Source of the DNA: CAYUHK01 sp964475165 | GTDB lineage: Bacteria > Verrucomicrobiota > Kiritimatiellia > JAAZAB01 | DNA: 64,000 nt | Direction of reading: 5' to 3' | Assembly (NCBI GenBank): GCA_964475165.1 | Contig: CAYYVN010000002.1 | Location: forward strand, 1 to 64,000 | Part shown: positions 24,953-32,272 of the stretch, one piece after another | How the letters are laid out: each line of letters opens with the position of its first letter | Numbering within the stretch: the first letter of the stretch is position 1 | Notes under the pieces: model-generated | Seen by the model: the letters and a program-made list of their open reading frames with translations, nothing else | The model's database searches: none | What the model was told of the DNA's origin: nothing | Made by a program: the position numbers and the translations under genes

Positions 24953-26425
24953 ATGCGTATTCTGAACGCCTACATTGCGCGCAGTTTTCTGGTCACCTTC
25001 TGCATCACCCTGCTGGTGTTTTTGTTTGTTATGGCGTTGGCCAATATTTTCCGGGTGATAGACCTGTTCTCCCGGGGAGTATCCGGTTTATTGATCCTGA
25101 AGGTCTTTACCTATGGGATGCCTTTTTCCTTGATCTTTGCGATCCCCATCAGCGTGCTGGCGGCCATCTTCCTGGTTTTCAGCCGCTTAGCCAGCGACCA
25201 AGAGATCACTGCCATGAAAGCCAGTGGCATCAGCCTCTGGCAGATCATTCAGCCGCCGGTCTTGATCGCCACGCTGCTGTGCCTGATCTGTGTTTATATC
25301 AATTGTAACCTGGCACCCCATAGCCATTACCAGCGGCGCTTGTTGCTGGGGCAGGTGGGGGTGGAAACGCCCCTGAGCTTATTGGATGAAGGGCGCTTCA
25401 TCCGGGATTTTCCGGGCTTGGCTGTTTATATCGGTAAAAAGGAAGGCTACCGCCTCTCGGATATCATCATCTATAGCTTCAGCGATAAAGGCCTTAAACA
25501 AACGATTCGGGCTCGTTCGGGCAGCATCGTGGTCGATAAAAAAAATCCTAAGCTGGTGCGCATAATTTTGCGCTCAGTGCGCATGCAGCAGGCTGATGAA
25601 GAGGATCCGGACGACCTCTCGCGAGTTCATCAGTTCAGTGCCGAGGAATATCCCCTGGAAATAGATATGGCCGATATCCTCACGCGCGGCACCATTTATA
25701 AAAAACGGGCCGATTTAACCTTCTTGGAATTGATGCGCAATCTCCATGGCAACCTGCAGCTCTTGCCGGCCGACTTCAAGAATTTTGATGAATTCATTCA
25801 GGTTCTGCGCCAGCCACCGGATAAGCTGACGGCCTGGATTCTGGGAAGGTGTTCGGAGTCTACCGTGCGCTTACTGCAAGATTTTGATGGCTCAGCGACG
25901 CAGCGCGCCTGGTTGCAGGAGCGTGTCAGTGCCGATTTGAATCACCTGATCAGCGGCCCCTTAATTTACGATCCGGAACTGTTTGCCGATGTGCATCTGA
26001 TCGGCGCTACGCGTCAGCGGCTGGAGCAACTTCCGCCGGGAGAGGGGCTAGCGCTGGTCAATCGCATGCTGTTGGATGATGCCTATCCTGCTTTCATCAG
26101 CCGTAACTTGGTTTCGGAATTGAATCCCGACGATCTGCAGATCCATCGCATGTCATTAAAAGTCGAGGCCAGCACGCGTTTGGCCCTTTCCTTTTCCTGC
26201 TATGCGTTTGTTTTGCTGGGCGCGGCCTTGGGCGTCAAGATTCACCGTAAAGAATCATCCATTGGTATTGCGGTGACGCTGGGGCTGGTTTTTTCCTTTT
26301 ATTTCTTCATTATCTTGGCCGATGCACTCGTTGGTCTGCCGCAATATCAGCCGCACCTGATCGTCTGGGTGCCCTTTGTGCTGGCCGAGGGGATCGGCTT
26401 TCATTTGATTCGCCGCTCCAATTGA
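24953..26425 (+). CDS. LptF/LptG-family permease
   Basis: A 490-residue YjgP/YjgQ-type protein: N-terminal membrane helices (from RSFLVTFCITLLVFLFVMAL through about residue 120), a large periplasmic jellyroll region, then C-terminal helices from about residue 410. The segment ASDQEITAMKASGISLWQII is the conserved coupling-helix motif contacting LptB. It is therefore one transmembrane half of the LPS exporter whose ATPase is lptB at 17943. Whether it is the F or the G subunit cannot be decided; the second permease is not in the window. An unusually long periplasmic insert (about residues 250-390) is noted. Confidence 0.87.
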   Translation: MRILNAYIARSFLVTFCITLLVFLFVMALANIFRVIDLFSRGVSGLLILKVFTYGMPFSLIFAIPISVLAAIFLVFSRLASDQEITAMKASGISLWQIIQPPVLIATLLCLICVYINCNLAPHSHYQRRLLLGQVGVETPLSLLDEGRFIRDFPGLAVYIGKKEGYRLSDIIIYSFSDKGLKQTIRARSGSIVVDKKNPKLVRIILRSVRMQQADEEDPDDLSRVHQFSAEEYPLEIDMADILTRGTIYKKRADLTFLELMRNLHGNLQLLPADFKNFDEFIQVLRQPPDKLTAWILGRCSESTVRLLQDFDGSATQRAWLQERVSADLNHLISGPLIYDPELFADVHLIGATRQRLEQLPPGEGLALVNRMLLDDAYPAFISRNLVSELNPDDLQIHRMSLKVEASTRLALSFSCYAFVLLGAALGVKIHRKESSIGIAVTLGLVFSFYFFIILADALVGLPQYQPHLIVWVPFVLAEGIGFHLIRRSN

Positions 26426-26442
26426 TGGTTCGCCGACCGGGG

Positions 26443-28137
26443 CTATTCTCGGAGCAGCTCTACAATGATCGTATCGGGATCCTGGGGGCAATCGGCCAGG
26501 GAGAAGTTCAGCTGCAACGGCAGAAATTTAGCGGTGTAATCTTCCGGATCAACCACGCCAAACACCCGCCCCGGGGTAGCATCCAGCAGGGCTTTTAATG
26601 CGGTGAGATCATGCAGATAACCGCGCCGCTCGGGTTCCCGTTGGATGCCGTAGGCCAGTTCGTTCTGGTTTTGAAAGAAATGGGGGAGGCGTTGCGTGTA
26701 GAAGGGTAGCGCCGGCCGATAATCCCAAAAGACCACCACGCTATCGGCCGGTTGCAGCAAGGCTGCCAAGCGTTTGTAAACATGTGAGGAATTGATGTGT
26801 AAGAGCACATTGAAATCCTTGCCGGCCAGTGGCGAAAGCAATAGGGCGATGGTCGTGAGCAGCACGGCAGCGAACCAGAGAGCGCCACTGAAATGGTTCC
26901 AGTAGCGTTTGCCGATCACCCAGCCGAGGACCAGCAGCAGCAAGGCTAGCCCGCTGACGCCCGCCACGCGATAGACGCGTTGCGGCATAAGCTGGAAGTA
27001 AGCGATGGCCCATAGCAGCCCGATCAAGAGAGCCACCACCCCCATGCCCGCTATGCCCAGGCGCCATAATTGCCGATCTCGCCGACTGCCATCGAGCGGT
27101 TCGGCTAATCCCCAGCGCCCCAGGAGCAGGCCCAAGGGAGGCAGGGCCGGCATGATGTAGGACATGAGCTTGCCAGTGCCGACGGAGAAAAATACGATGA
27201 CCACCATCATCCACACGATGAAAAAGCGCGTCAGGATATCATGGCGCCAGTGGCGGCCTTTGATCACATTACGCAGGGCGCGCGGCACGAACAACGACCA
27301 GGGCAGCAAGAGAGGCACGAGCGTGGCTGCATAAAACCAGCAGGGTTCCTCATGCAATTGCGTTGCACGCGTGCCCAGAAAACGCGCGATATGTTCCTCG
27401 AATATAAAATGCCTGATAAAACCCGGGTTATGTTGCTCGATCCACATGGCCGCGGGGGTGAGGATGGCCAGAAACAGACCAGCTGCCAGCGGCAGACCCT
27501 TGGTCAGCAGAGCGGATAGGCGGCGTTCCCAAGCCAGCCACAGCAAGACAATGGCCGCCGGCAACAGCAGCGCCACCATGCCTTTGGTTAAGACACCCAG
27601 GGCGGCGGCGGCGGCGGCCAGGAGCAGGAAGGCTGGTTTAAGTTGCGGCTTAGCTAGCGGCTGAAAAGCCCAGAATAAGGCGCAGCAGGTTAGACTGAAC
27701 CAGAAACTGAGAAAGCCATCCGTCAATAGCAGGCAAAATCCAAGGGCAAACCCGATGAGTGTTGCCAAGACCAACAGTGCTTGGCGGCCAGGAGCTCCCG
27801 ACCAATGGCGGCGCAGCAAGAGATGTAAAAGGCCCAGCAACAAGAGGCCGTTGATCAGGAGCGGGATGCGCACGGCCCATTCCTGGGCGCCGCAGACGGC
27901 GATGGCCGGGGCAATCGTCCAGTAGGCCAAGGGCGGCTTTTCGTAATAGCGGTAGCCCAGCATGCGCATTTCTCCCCAATGGCCCGTGGCTACCATTTCG
28001 CGTGGGATTTCAGCATAGCGGCCTTCATCTGGATCTGAGAATCCGCGATAGAAGAGTAGTCCGAGATAGGCCGCGCCCAGCAGGGCCAGGGCTAGACCTA
28101 AGAGGATCTGTTGTTTGGATGGAGCGACCAGCCTCAT
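26443..28137 (-). CDS. ArnT-like glycosyltransferase (GT39/GT83 type, polytopic)
   Basis: A 564-residue membrane enzyme with about 12 hydrophobic segments. The first periplasmic loop carries the catalytic acidic motif SDPDEGRYAEIPREMV and YRYYEKPPLAYW, the ArnT/PMT hallmark for transfer from a polyprenyl-phosphate sugar. A later loop reads FIRHFIFEEHIARFLG, like the EHIxRY block of ArnT. The C-terminal soluble domain includes VVVFWDYRPALPFYTQ. It is convergent with the LptF/G permease (17 bases between stops) and head-to-head with another ArnT-like gene of exactly the same length. Likely acceptor is lipid A or another envelope glycan (inference). Confidence 0.85.
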   Translation of the reverse strand: MRLVAPSKQQILLGLALALLGAAYLGLLFYRGFSDPDEGRYAEIPREMVATGHWGEMRMLGYRYYEKPPLAYWTIAPAIAVCGAQEWAVRIPLLINGLLLLGLLHLLLRRHWSGAPGRQALLVLATLIGFALGFCLLLTDGFLSFWFSLTCCALFWAFQPLAKPQLKPAFLLLAAAAAALGVLTKGMVALLLPAAIVLLWLAWERRLSALLTKGLPLAAGLFLAILTPAAMWIEQHNPGFIRHFIFEEHIARFLGTRATQLHEEPCWFYAATLVPLLLPWSLFVPRALRNVIKGRHWRHDILTRFFIVWMMVVIVFFSVGTGKLMSYIMPALPPLGLLLGRWGLAEPLDGSRRDRQLWRLGIAGMGVVALLIGLLWAIAYFQLMPQRVYRVAGVSGLALLLLVLGWVIGKRYWNHFSGALWFAAVLLTTIALLLSPLAGKDFNVLLHINSSHVYKRLAALLQPADSVVVFWDYRPALPFYTQRLPHFFQNQNELAYGIQREPERRGYLHDLTALKALLDATPGRVFGVVDPEDYTAKFLPLQLNFSLADCPQDPDTIIVELLRE

Positions 28138-28179
28138 GAAGGGGATGCCTGTTTGGTTTGGCGCATTTGGACTTGTGTG

Positions 28180-28207
28180 TTGAGTTCGTGAATTTACATG
28201 CTAATCT
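28180..28207 (+). promoter_or_regulatory. Possible promoter for the arn-like operon
   Basis: TTGAGT (28180-28185), 16-base spacer and an extended TGC-TAATCT (28202-28207) lie in the 103-base region between the two divergent ArnT-like genes. The -10 match is modest. Confidence 0.3.
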
Positions 28208-28240
28208 AATTGAGTCAAGCCATCATTTGCGAATTATGCC

Positions 28241-29935
28241 ATGAAAATACCGGAAGCCGCCTCAGCTGCCAGCTCCGGGCCATATCCGGTCCGCGGCGTG
28301 CTCATCCTCTGCCTATTGATCTCCTTGGCCGGAATCAGCAATCATGATCTATGGACGCCGGATGAGCCTCGCGAAGCGGCCTTGGCATTAAGCATGCAGC
28401 GTTCCGGCGATTATCTCGTGCCGCGTCTGGCTGGCGAGCCCTTTGTGGAAAAGCCGCCCCTGTTTTATGTGGTGGCCTCGGCGGCCATCGCCCTGCTCGG
28501 ACCGCAAGTGGGCCATACCACGGCCGTGCGCCTGACCTCAGCCTGCTGGGGGTTGGGGACGCTCTTGATGACCTTCCTCATTGCCCGCCGTTTATGGGGC
28601 TGGCGGGCGGGGCGGCTAGCCTTGCTGGTTTTAGCGCTGATGCCCGGGTTCGTGCATATCACGCATTGGATCCTGGTGGATAACGCCCTTATGTTTTTTG
28701 TGACGGCCACCTTCTGGTGCCTGGTGGAAGCTTATCTTGGCCGGCGCCATTTCCTGCTGCCGCTGGCCGGAATCTGTGCCGCGGGCGCTTTTCTCTCCAA
28801 GGGCTGGATCGGCCTGATCGTCATTGGCTTGGGCGCCTTGGGGCTCTTGCGCAGCGCGCTGCGCGGCTGGTCCTGGTCATGTGCGCCGCGCCGCTTGGCC
28901 TGGCATGGTCTGGCGCTGCTTTTGTTGGCCGGCTTGGCCGGCGCATGGATGCTGGCCTTATATCGGTATGCCGGCCCGCAATTATGGCAGGAATGGTTTT
29001 GGGTTAATCATGCCGGGCGGTTCACGGGGCAAGCCACGCAACTGGGGCATCAATCCGGTCCGGGCTATTATGTGGGGGTCGTGCCGCTCTATATCTTGCC
29101 ATGGCTGGTGGCTTGGTTGTATGCCCTGGGCGATGTCTGGCGGCGCCTGCGGCGGCGTGAGGCGCTGGATCCGGGGTGGGGTCTCCTCATCGGGTGGGGC
29201 TTGGGCGGATTGCTTCTGCTGACCCTTTCCTCCACCAAGCGCGAGATTTATCTGAGCGTCCTCCTGCCAGCCTTGGCCTTGATGGTTGGCGCTGGTTTAC
29301 GCGAGCCGCTGGCCAAGTCTGTGCGGATGGCCTTGAAAATCTGGTTGGGCTTGATGCTGCTTCTGCTGCTGGCAATGGTGCTGGCCCCCCTGGGGAGTAT
29401 AAGGAGCGGTCTGCCTGTGGGCCGAGGACTGCTCTATGCACTGTTGGCCCTTATCTTTTTGGGTCTGGCCTGGATGGCTATGCGGCGGCGGTCCATGCCT
29501 TGGCCCCAGCAGATCGGCTTGGTCACCGCCCTGGCTTATATCGCCGCATTATCGATTGCTTGTCCGCTGGTGGATAGAGTGAAAAGTTATCGCCCATCTT
29601 TCACTGCTATGGCTCAGCGGATACTGAGCGATCCCCAAGCCAAGGTTGGCGCTTGGGCCTTCGATGAAACCACCCGCGCCGGATTTTATTATTATTGCGA
29701 CTTGATCTTTCCAGCGGTATCTGATACCACCCAACTGCAATCCATTTTGAAAGGAACGCATCCGCGCTTGAATGGTGTCTTAACATTATCGCGGCATTTT
29801 CCGCCGGCGGAGATATCTCTGCCGGCTTGGCAGGTTATTGAGGAGGAGCGCATGGGGCCCCGGCGGCGCCTGCAATGGATCAACGCTGTTCCGCGTCCCG
29901 CGGCGGCAGCCATCACAGCGGATGGATCAATATGA
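28241..29935 (+). CDS. ArnT-like glycosyltransferase (GT39/GT83 type), second copy
   Basis: Also 564 residues and polytopic. The first loop has NHDLWTPDEPREAALALSMQ and GEPFVEKPPLFY, the same acidic-plus-EKPPL signature as the divergent gene, and a later loop has FWVNHAGRFTGQATQLGH. STKREIYLSVLLPALALMVG corresponds to the membrane segment typical of the family. Sequence similarity to the neighbour is at motif level only, so these are old paralogues, not a fresh duplication. Its stop overlaps the ArnB-like start (ATGA), and arnC follows, so all three probably act on one amino-sugar path. Confidence 0.85.
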   Translation: MKIPEAASAASSGPYPVRGVLILCLLISLAGISNHDLWTPDEPREAALALSMQRSGDYLVPRLAGEPFVEKPPLFYVVASAAIALLGPQVGHTTAVRLTSACWGLGTLLMTFLIARRLWGWRAGRLALLVLALMPGFVHITHWILVDNALMFFVTATFWCLVEAYLGRRHFLLPLAGICAAGAFLSKGWIGLIVIGLGALGLLRSALRGWSWSCAPRRLAWHGLALLLLAGLAGAWMLALYRYAGPQLWQEWFWVNHAGRFTGQATQLGHQSGPGYYVGVVPLYILPWLVAWLYALGDVWRRLRRREALDPGWGLLIGWGLGGLLLLTLSSTKREIYLSVLLPALALMVGAGLREPLAKSVRMALKIWLGLMLLLLLAMVLAPLGSIRSGLPVGRGLLYALLALIFLGLAWMAMRRRSMPWPQQIGLVTALAYIAALSIACPLVDRVKSYRPSFTAMAQRILSDPQAKVGAWAFDETTRAGFYYYCDLIFPAVSDTTQLQSILKGTHPRLNGVLTLSRHFPPAEISLPAWQVIEEERMGPRRRLQWINAVPRPAAAAITADGSI

Positions 29936-31086
29936 GAACCGATTTTTTGCCTTTTTCAAAACCCAGCCTGGACGAGGCAGATATCCACGCTGTGGGCGAT
30001 GTCTTGCGCTCGGGCTGGATTACTTCCGGCCAGCAGGCCGCCCAATTCGAGGAGGAGTTTTCGGCCTATGTGGGCGCGCGCGGCTCAGTTTCCCTGGCCT
30101 CGGCCACGGGCGGCATGCATGTGGTCTTGCGCGCTCTCAATATCGGCCCGGGCGATGAAGTGATCACGCCCGCTATGACCTGGGTTTCCACGATCAATCT
30201 CATTGTACTGGCCGGCGCCGTGCCGGTCTTTGTGGATGTGGATCGCGAGACGCTCATGCTGCGGCCGGAAGCCGTGGAACAAGCCATCAGCGATCGCACG
30301 CGCCTGATTATACCAGTGCATTTTGCCGGCGCACCCGTCGATCAGGATGCCATCCAACGCCTGGCCGCGGCTCGTGGCATTGCGGTGGTTGAGGATGCCG
30401 CTCATGCCATTGGCACCGAATATCGCGCGCGGCGTATCGGGGCCACGGGCACCTCCATTTTCTCTTTTCATCCGATCAAGAATATCACCACTGGTGAAGG
30501 CGGCATGATCTGCTCTGATGATGCCGCTTTTCTGGATCATATTCGGCGGCTGAAATTTCATGGATTGGGCGTGGATGCCTATGATCGCCGCCAGCAAGGG
30601 CGCTCGCCACAGGCGGAAGTGGTCGAACCGGGCTATAAATATAATCTGACCGATATCGCCGCGGTGCTCGGGCGCCGCCAGTTGCAGCGCGTGGATGATT
30701 TCAATCGGCGGCGCACGGCCCTGGCCATGCATTATCGGGAACTGTTGGCGGGAGTGGAGGAGGTCTCGCCACTGGGCGATCCTCGCTATCCCTTCCGCCA
30801 TTCCTGGCACCTGTTCGTGGTGCGCCTGGATAGCGATCGGGCGCGCTTGAGTCGCGATGCTTTCATGGAGCAGTTGAAGCAACGCAATATCGGCACGGGC
30901 TTACATTTCCGGGCCGTGCATCTCCAGAAATTCTATCGCGAAAAAATGGGTTTCCAAAGTGGTTCGCTCCCCCATACGGAATGGAATTCAGATCGCATCT
31001 GCTCTCTGCCGCTCTTCCCGGATATGAATCCCGAAGATGTCGAAGATGTGGTGGCGGCCATCAAGGATGTGCTGCACCAGGCTTGA
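29932..31086 (+). CDS. DegT/DnrJ/EryC1 aminotransferase, ArnB-like
   Basis: A PLP-dependent sugar aminotransferase of 384 residues. The PLP lysine sits in SFHPIKNITTGEGGM (Lys183), preceded by VVEDAAHAIG and the FAGAPVD block. FKPSL-type start FLPFSKPSLDEADIHAVGDVLRSGWIT and the C-terminal HLFVVRLD and GTGLHFRAVHLQKFYRE resemble ArnB, which makes UDP-4-amino-4-deoxy-L-arabinose. The neighbours on both sides (ArnT- and ArnC-like) support this. Other nucleotide 4-keto-sugars are possible substrates because arnA is not present here. The ATG at 29932 overlaps the upstream stop. Confidence 0.88.
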   Translation: MRTDFLPFSKPSLDEADIHAVGDVLRSGWITSGQQAAQFEEEFSAYVGARGSVSLASATGGMHVVLRALNIGPGDEVITPAMTWVSTINLIVLAGAVPVFVDVDRETLMLRPEAVEQAISDRTRLIIPVHFAGAPVDQDAIQRLAAARGIAVVEDAAHAIGTEYRARRIGATGTSIFSFHPIKNITTGEGGMICSDDAAFLDHIRRLKFHGLGVDAYDRRQQGRSPQAEVVEPGYKYNLTDIAAVLGRRQLQRVDDFNRRRTALAMHYRELLAGVEEVSPLGDPRYPFRHSWHLFVVRLDSDRARLSRDAFMEQLKQRNIGTGLHFRAVHLQKFYREKMGFQSGSLPHTEWNSDRICSLPLFPDMNPEDVEDVVAAIKDVLHQA

Positions 31087-31203
31087 GAAGGCCGCGCGCC
31101 CGCTGGCGTTTGGCAGCAGCGGGGATGGGACGGGCGTCGCCGGCGGAGCTGGGCATAAAAAACATAAGATCCCAAAAACGCAACTCAAAATCGAGGAGTC
31201 AGC

Positions 31204-32190
31204 ATGGCAGCGGCATCCATTTCGATCGTTATCCCGGTCTATAACGAGGAGCCTAATCTAGCCGAGTTGATCCAGCGCTCGCTGACGGCCTGTCGCTCGT
31301 TGCAACGCCCCTTTGAAATCATTCTGGTGGATGATGGCAGTCACGATGCCTCCGCCACGCTGATCACTCAGGCCGCCCAGAAGCATGCCGGCGAAATCGT
31401 CGGGGTGCTCTTGAACCGTAATTATGGGCAGCATGCGGCGGTCATGGCCGGCTTTGCGCAGGCCGCGGGCGAAATCATTGTTACCCTGGATGCCGATCTG
31501 CAGAATCCGCCGGAGGAAATCATCAAGCTGGTCGGTAAAATGGATGAAGGCTTCGAGGTCGTCGGGTCCATTCGCGTGCCGCGGCGCGACAGCCTCTTTC
31601 GTCGCTTATCATCCTATTGCGTTAACCGCCTGACGGCCAGAGTCACGGGCGTGAGCATGCATGATTACGGCTGCATGCTGCGCGCTTATCGTCGCCATAT
31701 CGTGCAGGCTATGCTGCAATGTCGCGAGCACAGCACCTTCATCCCGGTCCTGGCGAATAGCTTTGCGCGCCGGACAGCGGAAGTGGAGGTTTGCCACGCC
31801 GAGCGGCACTCGGGCAATTCCAAGTATAATTTCTGGAAATTGATCAATCTGCAGTTTGATCTGCTGACCAGCATCACCACCATGCCCTTACGGCTCTTGA
31901 GCATTGTGGGCGCCTTGGTCTGCGGGATGGGCGTTGGGCTGGGCGTGCTGATTTTAATCCTGCGCTTCATCTGGGGGCCGGAATGGGCGGCCAAGGGCGT
32001 CTTTACGCTCTTCGCCATTCTCTTTATTTTTATCGGCGGCCAGTTTGTGGCCATGGGCTTGCTCGGCGAGTATATCGGGCGCACCTATCAGGATGTGCGG
32101 GCGCGCCCGCGCTATTTCGTACAATCCATTCAAGGCGCCAGCCGCCTGGCGCCTGACCAGCGCGCCAGTGTGCCGGAGCCATGTGGCTGA
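31204..32190 (+). CDS. ArnC-like undecaprenyl-phosphate sugar transferase (GT2)
   Basis: A 328-residue GT-A glycosyltransferase with two C-terminal membrane helices. The N-terminus SIVIPVYNEEPNLAELI, the metal-site VTLDADLQNPPEEI, the GSIRVPRRDSLFRRLSSYCVN block and GVSMHDYGCMLRAYRR resemble ArnC, which moves the formylated amino-arabinose to undecaprenyl phosphate. The tail GEYIGRTYQDVRARPRYFV is typical for the ArnC/GtrB/DPM group. GAGGAG precedes the ATG. Together with the ArnT- and ArnB-like genes it forms a three-gene lipid-modification unit without arnA or arnD. Confidence 0.88.
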   Translation: MAAASISIVIPVYNEEPNLAELIQRSLTACRSLQRPFEIILVDDGSHDASATLITQAAQKHAGEIVGVLLNRNYGQHAAVMAGFAQAAGEIIVTLDADLQNPPEEIIKLVGKMDEGFEVVGSIRVPRRDSLFRRLSSYCVNRLTARVTGVSMHDYGCMLRAYRRHIVQAMLQCREHSTFIPVLANSFARRTAEVEVCHAERHSGNSKYNFWKLINLQFDLLTSITTMPLRLLSIVGALVCGMGVGLGVLILILRFIWGPEWAAKGVFTLFAILFIFIGGQFVAMGLLGEYIGRTYQDVRARPRYFVQSIQGASRLAPDQRASVPEPCG

Positions 32191-32272
32191 TCCCCGGGAA
32201 AGGCCCTGGCCTTATGTCGAAAACCACTTTAAGCACCGAAAGATTGCCATAACCGTCTCGCAGCTAGATTGC

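Noticed and set aside
27600..27622. (GGC)n run in the ArnT-like gene as a slippage switch
   Set aside because: In-frame triplets coding for alanines in a membrane helix; a change in copy number would not shift the frame.
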